Source: a virus. From it: 35,082 nucleotides of DNA. The notes below the pieces were generated by a model that saw only the letters and a list, made by a program, of their open reading frames with translations, was not told where the DNA came from and made no database searches. The stretch lies in the IMG/VR virus record IMGVR_UViG_3300017751_000082, positions 1-35,082 of that record. One strand, given 5' to 3'. Below, piece by piece: positions 26,824 to 35,082 of this stretch (the stretch's first letter is position 1; every line of letters begins with the position of its first letter). Made by a program: the position numbers and the translations under genes.

Positions 26824-27809
26824 CTGCACTTGTACTTACTAGAGACGGTTATGTATGGAATCTTCCTGAAGTTGTGTCAAAGATTGAACTTGCTAAGTTT
26901 CAAAATGAAGATCTTATACTGGACCTAAACAACGAAGGACCAGACTTTGAAACTCTAGACTTAACAAGATACATTGGCAATTGGGATCATCGCACGATTG
27001 TTATTACGCGAAACGCAGTACAATCTTTGGTAAAAGCTATTACATTTAAAAACAAATACCCACATTGGCATGACACTACAAAAAATTCATTAAAAGAAGT
27101 TATAGTTGAGAAAAATATTCACAAAACAGTTGGTGTATTTGTGGGACGAAGCAATGAACATCGCTTATATTTAAGTAGTTACATATATAATAATTGTTCA
27201 GCACACCAAACTTTTAGATATGAGCCTCAACTGGATGTTCATAAAAACAATCTCGGCCTTGAAAAATTAATCGAAAATTACGGATTAACAAATCTTGTTA
27301 GTATTGCGGATTTTTTATCAAAATCTCCACTTACAGTCAATGACGATCCTGATGTAAATACCTTAATAAAAAAAATTGGTGGTCCATCAGAATCTGGAGG
27401 CGAAGCAATATCAGTTTACGGTTTACATAAAGAATACAAACATTTCTTTGTTGAGCTAGTATGCGAAACCTATTATAGTGGAAGAACATTTTTCCCCACA
27501 GAAAAAACTTGGCGGCCTATAATGTTGTTAACGCCATTTATAGTACAAGGATCTCAATGGTTCTTACATCGTTTACGTGATATGGGTTTTCAAACATTTG
27601 ATCGTTGGTGGGATGAAGGTTATAGTGAAGATCCAGCCAACCATCAACCACATGAAATTATCAAAGTCATTGACTATCTAGCACACAAGAGTACCAAAGA
27701 ACTAAACATAATGTATAAGGAGATGCAACCCATACTCCAGCACAATAAAAAACGTTTTATGGAACTTACCAGTAAGGATTTTGAAATATTCGAAAATGAC
27801 AGATACTAA
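26817..27809 (+). CDS. TEKxW-motif protein, putative GT-B-like transferase, copy 1 (330 aa)
   Basis: The start is a TTG at 26817 overlapping the upstream stop by 7 nt; no ATG or GTG gives a better N-terminus. The strongest motif is FFPTEKTWRPIMLLTPFIVQGS (shown by parts: FFPTEKTW near residue 226, then PFIVQG), followed by LRDMGFQTFDRWWDEGYSED. The TEK-W-P layout followed by a hydrophobic strand recalls the nucleotide-sugar site of fucosyltransferase-type GT-B enzymes, but I cannot confirm the fold. The C-terminal 45 residues are helical (IIKVIDYLAHKS, ELNIMYKEMQPILQHNKKRF). The same two blocks recur in the gene at 30069, so the pair are paralogs. The first 200 residues have diverged. Confidence 0.55.
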   Translation: MVTALVLTRDGYVWNLPEVVSKIELAKFQNEDLILDLNNEGPDFETLDLTRYIGNWDHRTIVITRNAVQSLVKAITFKNKYPHWHDTTKNSLKEVIVEKNIHKTVGVFVGRSNEHRLYLSSYIYNNCSAHQTFRYEPQLDVHKNNLGLEKLIENYGLTNLVSIADFLSKSPLTVNDDPDVNTLIKKIGGPSESGGEAISVYGLHKEYKHFFVELVCETYYSGRTFFPTEKTWRPIMLLTPFIVQGSQWFLHRLRDMGFQTFDRWWDEGYSEDPANHQPHEIIKVIDYLAHKSTKELNIMYKEMQPILQHNKKRFMELTSKDFEIFENDRY

Positions 27810-29235
27810 ACAAAACAAAGGCGATGGTGTTGATGAGAACTTTAAAAGCGACTTCTTATCTGACGCAGAACGTGCCCAACAAAAGTTAGACACAGTAAGC
27901 CCAAGTTTCTGTTTGGCTAAATGGAAGCAACTGAGTTTGCATTTAACAACAGGCATGAACAACAGTTGTTATCATCCACCACTTCATAGTGCAGATGCAG
28001 AAGCAATCAAAATCAATCCTAGTGCATTACACAACACTGAACACAAAAAGCAACAACGTAAAATGATGCTAGAAGGCACACGCCCGCCAGAGTGTAGTTA
28101 TTGTTGGGCTATGGAGGATAATGGCAAACTTAGTGACAGACACTACCGTTCAGGCGAGCCTTGGGCAATCAAGGACTTTGAAACTATTCGTAATGCTCCT
28201 TGGGATCAAGACATTACTCCGAGCTATGTTGAAGTAGATTTCAACAGTGCATGTAACCTTAGTTGTAGTTACTGTTCACCGCAGTATAGTTCAACATGGA
28301 TGGCTGAAACAGAAAAACATGGTGCATGGCCAACAGAAATACCACACAATGATCCAGCACACTTTACAGGCAAAAGACGTCCTATACCAGCAAGAGAACA
28401 CAATCCTTATGTAGAAGCATTTTGGAAATGGTGGCCAACACTTTATCCTGAGCTTGAACATTTTAGAATGACTGGTGGTGAACCAATGATGGATAAGAAT
28501 ACATACCGTGTATTTGATTATGTATTAATGAATCCAAGTTCAAAACTACACCTAAGCACAACTTCAAACTTCAGCGTTGAAGAAAAACTTTGGCAACGAT
28601 ACAAAGGTTATGTTACTATGCTATGTGAAGTTCCTGATCGTGTTGAACACTTCATGCAGTATGTAAGCCTGGACGGTATGTTTGAACCAGCAGAATACAT
28701 GCGTCATGGATTGGACTTCAATTTACTTTGGGATAGGGTAAACCAGTTTTTAAACGACATACCGGAACGTAATAGTATAACTTTTATTATAACAATGAAT
28801 AACCTAAGCATTACCAGTGTGCAACAGTTATTTGTGGCTATACTTGGACTAAGACAAATATACAGTAACACCTATCAAAGAGTTTGGTTTGATACACCTG
28901 TACTGCGTACACCTACTTGGCAGAGTCTACAACTGTTACCAGAAAGTTATGTACACGAACTTGAAGTAATAAAAGACTGGATGCAAGAAAATTTAGAATC
29001 TGAACAAACACGTTTTAAAGGATTTAAAGACTACGAAGTAGCAAGACTAGACAGAGACATTGCATGGATGCGTGATGGACAAAAACTAGATCCTGAATAT
29101 ATTAAACGTAATAAAGCAGACTTCTACAGGTTCTTTAACGAACACGATAGACGTAGAGGCACAGACTTCTTAAAGACATTTCCTAAAATGAGCACATGGT
29201 GGGAGGAGTGTAAATATTTGTCCACTAACCTATAA
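27796..29235 (+). CDS. Radical SAM protein with N-terminal twitch/SPASM-like region, copy 1 (479 aa)
   Basis: The start is taken at the ATG at 27796, overlapping the upstream gene by 14 nt; a TTG 15 nt earlier is less likely. The core has C153-NLS-C157-SY-C160, the CxxxCxxC that holds the SAM-binding 4Fe-4S cluster, and GGEP at 227-230 for the SAM methionine. Before it lies a cysteine region with C39 (PSFC), C58 (NNSCYH), and C100/C103 (ECSYCWAMED), arranged like a SPASM or twitch auxiliary-cluster domain but upstream of the barrel rather than downstream. I believe this corresponds to the N-terminal twitch radical SAM family described from phages and marine bacteria. Such enzymes often modify peptides or sugars; the substrate is unknown. 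The gene is followed 9 nt later by the sugar epimerase gene. Confidence 0.82.
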   Translation: MTDTKQNKGDGVDENFKSDFLSDAERAQQKLDTVSPSFCLAKWKQLSLHLTTGMNNSCYHPPLHSADAEAIKINPSALHNTEHKKQQRKMMLEGTRPPECSYCWAMEDNGKLSDRHYRSGEPWAIKDFETIRNAPWDQDITPSYVEVDFNSACNLSCSYCSPQYSSTWMAETEKHGAWPTEIPHNDPAHFTGKRRPIPAREHNPYVEAFWKWWPTLYPELEHFRMTGGEPMMDKNTYRVFDYVLMNPSSKLHLSTTSNFSVEEKLWQRYKGYVTMLCEVPDRVEHFMQYVSLDGMFEPAEYMRHGLDFNLLWDRVNQFLNDIPERNSITFIITMNNLSITSVQQLFVAILGLRQIYSNTYQRVWFDTPVLRTPTWQSLQLLPESYVHELEVIKDWMQENLESEQTRFKGFKDYEVARLDRDIAWMRDGQKLDPEYIKRNKADFYRFFNEHDRRRGTDFLKTFPKMSTWWEECKYLSTNL

Positions 29236-29244
29236 GCGATACAT

Positions 29245-30084
29245 ATGTGTATGAAAGTATTAATTACAGGCGCAGATGGATTTCTTGGTAGTAATACTGC
29301 AAGGTATCTTAAAGAAAAAGGACATGATGTTACGGCATTTACACAAGATGTAAGACGTAACCTGCCTTACGAACGTTTTGATTGTTTATATCATTTTGCA
29401 GCCTTTGTGGGAGGACGCAAAGGAATAGACAATAACAAATGGCTCATTACTGAAAATATAGAAATAGACAGAATAACATTTAAGTGGGCAGATGAGTTTT
29501 GTAAAAAAATTATTTACCCTAGCAGTTGTGCGGCATATCCAACATACTTGCAGGAAGCACCTAATACTCCAATGCACGAAGAACAGTTTGGAAGTAGTAA
29601 AACTTTTGATTTGTATGGACTTGCTAAACTGGTAGCAGAAAGCATGCTAAGAACACTTGATATTCCTGTACACGTGATGAGACCCTTTAGCATCTACGGT
29701 CCAGGACAAGACATGGACTATCCTTTGCCAGCAATTATACAAAGAGCAAAACAAGGTGAGTGCAGTGTATGGGGAAGTGGTACACAAACAAGAGACTGGG
29801 TATATATAGATGATGCACTTAAAATATTTGAATACCTGTTACATAAACAAGAATCTACCACAGTAAATATTGCAACAGGGAAAGCAATTACATTTAAACA
29901 AGTGGCAGAGACAGTTTACAAACTAGTACACGGTATAACAGCACCAGTCAAAACACAAACCAACGAACCAGAAGGGGCTGGACATAGGGTTGGTAGCACT
30001 GAAAGAATGGAAAGTTTAGGTTTACACTGTAATACTACACTTGAATATGGAATACGAAAAATGATACAATGGTCACAAGATTAG
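29245..30084 (+). CDS. NAD-dependent sugar epimerase/dehydratase, extended SDR (279 aa)
   Basis: The Rossmann loop is VLITGADGFLGSN (G9, G12, G15), followed by FAAFVGGRKG and YPSSCAAYP for the substrate site. The catalytic pair is Y124-GLA-K128. PFSIYGPGQDMDYPLPAIIQ and TRDWVYIDDAL are the family's usual nucleotide-sugar contacts. Relatives include GDP-fucose synthase and UDP-glucose/GDP-mannose-type epimerases; the GGRKG stretch resembles the GDP-fucose synthase branch, but I cannot fix the reaction. At 279 residues it is slightly short for the family. The start is ATG 29245; ATG 29251 also leaves the Rossmann loop intact. It probably makes the activated sugar used by the neighbouring transferases. 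Confidence 0.85.
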   Translation: MCMKVLITGADGFLGSNTARYLKEKGHDVTAFTQDVRRNLPYERFDCLYHFAAFVGGRKGIDNNKWLITENIEIDRITFKWADEFCKKIIYPSSCAAYPTYLQEAPNTPMHEEQFGSSKTFDLYGLAKLVAESMLRTLDIPVHVMRPFSIYGPGQDMDYPLPAIIQRAKQGECSVWGSGTQTRDWVYIDDALKIFEYLLHKQESTTVNIATGKAITFKQVAETVYKLVHGITAPVKTQTNEPEGAGHRVGSTERMESLGLHCNTTLEYGIRKMIQWSQD

Positions 30085-31106
30085 GGTACTCTTTGCCACT
30101 GTTGTGGCCATATGGAAAAACCGATCTCAGAATATTTGATAGTACAGAAAAACAAATTGACCAACATTTTCCAAACAAGAAAAATCTATTAATTAATACA
30201 CTATGGTTTGGTAGCCAATTTGACGGCTGCGATTGGGAAATTGCAATGTCGTTAGAAGGTACCTATGATAATTTGTTTTTGTTAAATTCAATTGATCCAT
30301 TGTATTTGTTTCCAGAAGACGAACAAAAAATAATAGAACGTTACAAAATAAAGAATATATATCGCATTGGAATGTTTGAAACAAGCAAGCATGAATGGAA
30401 CTTTCATGCCATCATTGGCAATACACTCATGCCTGATTACAAAGAAGAGCAAGTGTTAATGCTAAGTGCAGACTTTGCTTATATGCTGTATCAAAGAAAA
30501 CCGAGACTGCACAGAGTTGAAATTACCAACATACTCAGAGGACAACCACATCTATTAGAACGTGGAATTGTAACACTAGGAGATGTAGCAAAAGATGGCA
30601 CAGATTGGCAACAAGGTTTAGAAGTAGTTCCAATGACAATTGATGACCTTCCTTCGGCTTACAATCAAACACATGATCAAGATGACTATGGAGGAGTTCC
30701 AGACGATCTTATGACAGTTGGACGCCTTGATTTATGGCAAAATCATTTTTTAAACGTAGTAAGTGAAACAGAGTTTGACGAATGGAAGCCAGTGTTTATG
30801 ACAGAAAAAATTTGGAAACCAATGATAGGACTACGTCCTTTTCATGTGCATGGCAATCCAAGATCATATCAATGGTTAAGAGACAGAGGCTTTCGTACAT
30901 TTAACCACTATTGGAATCATTTGCCTGTTGAAACTGTAGGTCAACATAATGCATTGATGGATGTAATCAATCATCTAGTGGATATGCCAAAAAAAGACAT
31001 CGAAGACATGTATCAAGATATGTTACCTGATCTACGTTACAACAAACTGCGGTTTCATGAATTCAGCAATGAACAAAAATACAAAATGGAAAACATATTC
31101 AATTAA
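30069..31106 (+). CDS. TEKxW-motif protein, putative GT-B-like transferase, copy 2 (345 aa)
   Basis: It overlaps the epimerase gene by 16 nt. The motif block VFMTEKIWKPMIGLRPFHVHG starts near residue 242 (MTEKIW, then PFHVHG), followed by LRDRGFRTFNHYWNH and a C-terminal helical tail (DVINHLVDMPKK, EDMYQDMLPDLRYNKLRF). Both blocks align with the gene at 26817, so these are paralogs. The N-terminal 200 residues differ and include aromatic segments (FHAIIGNTLMPDYKEEQVLM). The likeness of TEK-W-P to fucosyltransferase-type enzymes suggests transfer of a sugar, fitting its overlap with a nucleotide-sugar epimerase. No membrane segment is seen. The fold and reaction remain unproven. Confidence 0.55.
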   Translation: MVTRLGYSLPLLWPYGKTDLRIFDSTEKQIDQHFPNKKNLLINTLWFGSQFDGCDWEIAMSLEGTYDNLFLLNSIDPLYLFPEDEQKIIERYKIKNIYRIGMFETSKHEWNFHAIIGNTLMPDYKEEQVLMLSADFAYMLYQRKPRLHRVEITNILRGQPHLLERGIVTLGDVAKDGTDWQQGLEVVPMTIDDLPSAYNQTHDQDDYGGVPDDLMTVGRLDLWQNHFLNVVSETEFDEWKPVFMTEKIWKPMIGLRPFHVHGNPRSYQWLRDRGFRTFNHYWNHLPVETVGQHNALMDVINHLVDMPKKDIEDMYQDMLPDLRYNKLRFHEFSNEQKYKMENIFN

Positions 31107-31109
31107 ATA
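31102..31109 (+). promoter_or_regulatory. Weak late promoter-like box ATTAAATA
   Basis: It overlaps the stop of the preceding gene and lies 33 nt before the ATG of the cobalamin-type radical SAM gene, in one of the two longest gaps of the island. Only the TAAATA core matches. Confidence 0.3.
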
Positions 31110-31142
31110 CGTGTTGTAATAATCCTTACGTAGAAAGTTATA

Positions 31143-33050
31143 ATGAAAAAAGTTAGTTTTGTACAACCTAATTTTAATTGGGGACCAGTTAATCTAGACA
31201 TTTATTTCATACCATACAGTGCTGGACTTTTGTGGGCATATGCTAACCAGTTTGAAGAAATCCAACAAAACTATAATTTTGGCGAATTTGTATGGCGTAG
31301 AGATAAAATATCTGATGTAGTCGAAAGCCTCAAAGATTGTAGTGTGGTGGGATTCAGTACCTATATATGGAATCGCAAATACAACTACGCACTTGCTGAA
31401 GAATTAAAAAAAGCAAACCCTGATTGTTTACTTGTGTTTGGCGGTCCAGAAGTGCCGGTATCTAAGGATAATATTTTTGAATTGCACCCTTACATAGATG
31501 TTGTTATTTTGCAAGAAGGTGAACACAGTTTTTATGAAGTTCTAAAAGGTAACCTTGAATCCCCTGGGATGATAGTAAACAAAAATGGTGTACGGGTTGA
31601 TACTGGCGTTAGTAAGAGATTTAATGATTTAAGTACAATACCTAGTCCGTATCTTGCTGGAGTGTTTGACCACTTGATAGAACAGCATCCAGATGTTCTT
31701 TTCAACGGAACACTTGAATCAAATAGAGGTTGTCCATATCAATGTACATTTTGTGACTGGGGTAGTTTAACCTACAGTAAAGTGAAAAAGTACAACCTTG
31801 AACAAGTGTTTGCAGAAATAGAATGGTTTGCAGATAATAAGATAGATCACATTACACTAACAGATGCTAACTATGGAATATTCCCTGACAGGGATATGTT
31901 GATTGCAGAAAAATTAGCTGAACAACGCAGACTAAAAGGCTACCCTAGACTGTTCAATACTAACTGGGCTAAAAATCAAAAACAAAGTGTTGTGGATATT
32001 ATTAGTACACTAATTGATGGCGGCTTTAATGCAGGACTGACTCTTAGTCTACAAAGTTCAACACAAGAAGTTCTCAAGGCTATAAAAAGAACAAATTTAG
32101 AAATAAACAAAGTAAAAGAAGTGTTTGCACTATGCGACAAGAGAAATATACCTTGCTACACAGAACTTATCTTAGGTTTGCCTGGCGAAACACTAGACAC
32201 TTGGACAGACAATTTTTATGATCTCTACGAAGCCGGCAATCACACTGGTATAAACGTTTATCAATGTCAATTAATTGAAAATGCTGAAATGAATATAATT
32301 CAGCGTAAAGAATACAATATGCAAAGTATGCAAGTAAAGGATTACTTTGAAGGCGGCAGTAACGACTACTTTGATGAAATTCAAGAAGATAATGCAATCG
32401 TTGTAAGTACACGAGATTTGCCACCCGAGGATATGATAAAAGCCTACATGGTAGCATGGTTTCATAAAACTTTTCATATAGGCGGCTTTACAAATTATAT
32501 TGCAAGATTCATGCACAAGTTTGCCGATGAAAACTACAAAAGTTTTTACAGTAAGTTTCAAACATACATAATGCAAGATCAGTATATGATTGATGAATAC
32601 AAACGAGTAGCCAAGAGTGTCAGACAATGGTATACCACTGGAGATATCGACGAACAACTTGTAGGCGGTATACCAGTGATGGGCGAAAACATGGTAATAA
32701 GCACAATTTGGAAATTGCACATTGATAACAAGATAGATTACATCTATGAAAAAATAGCAGATTTCATGAATCAAGAATACGATCTACTGTTTTCTGATCA
32801 ATTGGTTGATTTCCAAAAAAATTGTGTGCTAGTGCATGAAAAGTTAGAGCAGTATCCTATTCAATATCAGCATGACTATAACTTTTATGGTTACATTGTT
32901 AATAACGATCCACTAGACCAACCAAACATAACTATATATGAAAATAGAGATGAGAATATAGTTACAAAAGATATTTTTGTACAACAGATTTACTATCAAC
33001 GAAGAAGTGATTATGGAAAGGCAAAAGTTAAAGTTGAAACTTTACAATAA
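31143..33050 (+). CDS. B12-binding-domain-type radical SAM protein (635 aa)
   Basis: Residues 1-135 form a Rossmann-like region typical of the cobalamin-binding class: KVSFVQPNFNWGP, DCSVVGFSTYIWNR, LLVFGGPEVPVS, DVVILQEGEHSF. The usual DxHxxG cobalamin motif is not visible, so B12 may bind base-off or not at all. The radical SAM core has RG-C197-PYQ-C201-TF-C204, then a TIM-barrel pattern (HITLTDANYGIFPDRDM, TELILGLPGETLDTW). This class includes methyltransferases and ring-contraction or cyclase enzymes. The C-terminal 230 residues have helical and aromatic segments of unknown role. The gene has its own short gaps on both sides (36 and 47 nt) rather than overlaps, so it may have separate expression. 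Confidence 0.85.
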   Translation: MKKVSFVQPNFNWGPVNLDIYFIPYSAGLLWAYANQFEEIQQNYNFGEFVWRRDKISDVVESLKDCSVVGFSTYIWNRKYNYALAEELKKANPDCLLVFGGPEVPVSKDNIFELHPYIDVVILQEGEHSFYEVLKGNLESPGMIVNKNGVRVDTGVSKRFNDLSTIPSPYLAGVFDHLIEQHPDVLFNGTLESNRGCPYQCTFCDWGSLTYSKVKKYNLEQVFAEIEWFADNKIDHITLTDANYGIFPDRDMLIAEKLAEQRRLKGYPRLFNTNWAKNQKQSVVDIISTLIDGGFNAGLTLSLQSSTQEVLKAIKRTNLEINKVKEVFALCDKRNIPCYTELILGLPGETLDTWTDNFYDLYEAGNHTGINVYQCQLIENAEMNIIQRKEYNMQSMQVKDYFEGGSNDYFDEIQEDNAIVVSTRDLPPEDMIKAYMVAWFHKTFHIGGFTNYIARFMHKFADENYKSFYSKFQTYIMQDQYMIDEYKRVAKSVRQWYTTGDIDEQLVGGIPVMGENMVISTIWKLHIDNKIDYIYEKIADFMNQEYDLLFSDQLVDFQKNCVLVHEKLEQYPIQYQHDYNFYGYIVNNDPLDQPNITIYENRDENIVTKDIFVQQIYYQRRSDYGKAKVKVETLQ

Positions 33051-33097
33051 TATGTTACAATATAAACTATTACTACACAAGATAGAAAATATTCTTA

Positions 33098-34456
33098 ATG
33101 CCTAAACTTAAAAATGAAACTGACTTGCAATATAAACAACGTGTGCTTGATCCTCTAAGTTCAAGCATGTGTGGAGCCAAATGGTATAACGCTACTATCT
33201 GGTTGGGCTCAGGGATGACCACAAGTTGTCATCATCCTCTACCACACAAAGTAAGCGTAGAAGATGTAATTGCCAATCCAAAAGCACTTCACAATACACC
33301 ACAGAAAAAAGAAGAACGTAGACAAATGCAGTGTGGTGAGCGACCTAAAGGTTGCGAATACTGTTGGAAAGTGGAAGACATAGGCAGAGATAATATCAGC
33401 GACAGGGTTTACAAGAGTGTAATTTACGATGACAAGGCACTAGCAGTTGCACATGAACGCGATCATCAAATGGATGTCAATTTAAAGACACTTGAAATTG
33501 CTTTTGATAGAACTTGTCAACTTGCGTGTAGTTATTGCAATCCAGCATTTAGTACCACGTGGGTAAAAGATATTAAGAAAAATGGATCATATGATGACTT
33601 GATTAGCGACGGTAGAAATCACTTTACGCATCCGCATGATAGCTCGCAACTGTATACATTTAACGAAACTAATCCGTACATAGAAGCATTTTTTAAATGG
33701 TGGGAATCGGACTTGCATTATACATTAGACGAGTTACGCATTACAGGTGGAGAGCCAATGATGAGCGGGCACCTATGGAAACTACTTGATTGGTTTAAAG
33801 AAAACAAAGGTGCAAGCAAAACACGTATTGCAATTAATAGTAATTTGCAATGTAACTCAGAACAAATTTATAAATTGCTTGATAGAGCTGATAGTGCTCC
33901 ACTTGACATTTATACTTCAAATGAAAGTTTAGTACATCAAGCAGAATACATACGTGATGGATTGGAATGGAGCACATGGGCAACTAACATGCACCTGTTA
34001 GCAGGAAGCGGAAAGTTGCGTGGTTTGCACAACATGTGTACAATTAATGCACTGTGTTTAGAAACATTACCAGAGTTTTTAAGTTACCTCCTAAAATTTA
34101 AAGAAATGTATGGAAGAGACTATCCAAGTTTTACACTTAACATATTGCGGTTCCCTAGTTTCCAATCTGCACTAACACTTCCAGATCACATTAGGACTTT
34201 GCACAAGGACAGACTGCAAGAATGGTATGATGACAATGCTAATAATCCGTTATTGCATGAACACGAGCTTAACCAAACTCAAAGGCTCTTAGATTATCTC
34301 GATGTGGTTAAGACTCCGCATAGTGAAGCCTTTGAAATCCCTAAGTTACACAACGACTTTGCAAAATTTTATACACAATATGATATCAGACGTAATAAAA
34401 ATTTTAGCAAAGCATTTCCAAGCATGAAAGAATGGTTTAATGAGTTACAACTATAA
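33098..34456 (+). CDS. Radical SAM protein with N-terminal twitch/SPASM-like region, copy 2 (452 aa)
   Basis: The layout matches the gene at 27796. An N-terminal cysteine region (C25, C44 in TTSCHHPLPH, C86/C89 in KGCEYCWKVED) precedes the core with C140-QLA-C144-SY-C147 and GGEP at 217-220. Shared signatures with copy 1 are LHNT, YCW.ED, SYC.P..S.TW, NPY.EAF.KWW and RITGGEPMM. The likely role is radical chemistry on a peptide or sugar with an auxiliary iron-sulphur cluster. The next gene overlaps its 3' end by 17 nt, and a possible gene start (the ATG at 33098) follows a 47-nt gap with no clear Shine-Dalgarno. Copies 1 and 2 are diverged paralogs, not recent duplicates. Confidence 0.82.
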   Translation: MPKLKNETDLQYKQRVLDPLSSSMCGAKWYNATIWLGSGMTTSCHHPLPHKVSVEDVIANPKALHNTPQKKEERRQMQCGERPKGCEYCWKVEDIGRDNISDRVYKSVIYDDKALAVAHERDHQMDVNLKTLEIAFDRTCQLACSYCNPAFSTTWVKDIKKNGSYDDLISDGRNHFTHPHDSSQLYTFNETNPYIEAFFKWWESDLHYTLDELRITGGEPMMSGHLWKLLDWFKENKGASKTRIAINSNLQCNSEQIYKLLDRADSAPLDIYTSNESLVHQAEYIRDGLEWSTWATNMHLLAGSGKLRGLHNMCTINALCLETLPEFLSYLLKFKEMYGRDYPSFTLNILRFPSFQSALTLPDHIRTLHKDRLQEWYDDNANNPLLHEHELNQTQRLLDYLDVVKTPHSEAFEIPKLHNDFAKFYTQYDIRRNKNFSKAFPSMKEWFNELQL

Positions 34457-35082
34457 TAGCAGTGAACCAATAAAAATCAAGTTAGCTGATCTCGAAGAAC
34501 AGGAACGTAACCTATTGAGTGAAAGCAAAACGTTTTGCATGTATCCTTGGATACATCTACATGCCTATCCGACTGGCGAAGCATATCCTTGTTGTCATGC
34601 CGAAATGGGAGTAGGACAAGTTGGCAACTGTAAAACAAATACAATGACAGAGATATGGAACTCCCCAGAGCAAAAGAAACTTCGCAGAGACATGCTCACC
34701 GAAACATAAAATGGAGCATGTGGGCGTTGTTACGAACAGGAAGAAAGTGGATTCTTCAGCGGTAGACAAAGTGCGAACAAGCATCATGGACACCACATAC
34801 ACAGAACACAAGACACCGCAGAAGATGGCGAATACAAAGACTTTGAAATGACCTATTGGGACATACGTTTTTCAAACTTGTGTAATCTCAGTTGTAGAAG
34901 TTGTGGACATATATTTTCCAGCAGTTGGTACAAAGACCAAACTGCACTAGCAGGTCCTGAATGGGCAAAGAACAATAATGTGTTAAACTATGCCGGACGT
35001 TTCAAAACTGATATGATGGAACAGTTGATGGAGCATCTTGACTATGTAGAGCAAATTTACTTTGCTGGCGGCGAGCCGTGTA
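34440..35082 (+). pseudogene. Third N-terminal-twitch radical SAM gene, interrupted by an in-frame stop; 3' end outside window
   Basis: The start is ATG 34440, overlapping the upstream gene by 17 nt. The first 89 codons give a near-textbook SPASM-like start: FCMYPWIHLHAYPTGEAYPCC (C33, C51, C52), VGN, TEIWNSPEQKKLRRDML. TAA follows at 34707-34709 (codon 90). The same frame then continues without another stop to the window end: ACGRCYEQEESG (C94, C97), then C148-NLS-C152-RS-C155, the radical SAM triad, and FAGGEP near the end. The frame does not change at the stop, so a single-base change such as AAA to TAA explains it. A truncated product would lose two cluster cysteines and the whole core. 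A sequencing error or stop-codon readthrough are the other explanations. Confidence 0.8.

Noticed and set aside
32271-32774. 167-codon minus-strand open frame opposite the B12-type radical SAM gene
   Set aside because: It lies wholly inside a well-supported gene and has no recognisable domain or ribosome site.
34707-34709. Frameshift explanation for the interrupted radical SAM gene
   Set aside because: The downstream half is in the same frame as the upstream half, so only a substitution or readthrough is needed.
1-35082. CRISPR array, insertion sequence, attachment site or rRNA
   Set aside because: No repeat-spacer pattern, transposase, terminal inverted repeats or rRNA-like stretch was seen.

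Overview
The window is a tightly packed, AT-rich piece of a marine T4-like myovirus genome (Caudoviricetes). Every gene I can support lies on the + strand. The first half encodes baseplate and tail-fibre proteins of the kind found in cyanophages and pelagiphages. Late-promoter-like boxes (NATAAATA) sit upstream of several structural genes. I see no photosynthesis, replication or host housekeeping gene, so the host cannot be named from this window; a marine cyanobacterium or a SAR11-type alphaproteobacterium would both fit.

Region 1 (1-22260) is the structural module: the 3' part of a gp5-like baseplate hub protein, gp25, a long gp6, a 4525-residue giant in the position where T4-like phages carry gp7, a 219-residue virion protein, and two fibre-like proteins. 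The second fibre gene is preceded by an unusual leader of about 125 nt that folds on paper into a nested RNA with two GNRA-capped hairpins. A strong intrinsic terminator at 22230-22260 closes the module.

Region 2 (22277-35082) is an accessory island of short, mostly overlapping genes. It holds three DxD-type glycosyltransferase-like proteins, a secreted small protein, a compact short-chain dehydrogenase, a 2-oxoglutarate/Fe(II) oxygenase-like protein, an NAD-dependent sugar epimerase/dehydratase, two paralogous proteins with a TEKxW motif, and four radical SAM proteins. One radical SAM protein has a cobalamin-binding-type N-terminus. The other three have a SPASM/twitch-like cysteine region before the radical SAM core instead of after it. 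The last of these carries an in-frame TAA between the two regions and runs off the window end.

Read together, the island looks like a phage-encoded set for making and attaching a modified sugar or other small group, on the host surface or on virion proteins, with radical chemistry as its distinctive feature. That joint role is inference. The two most unusual items are the structured leader at about 21125-21247 and the radical SAM group with its broken last member.
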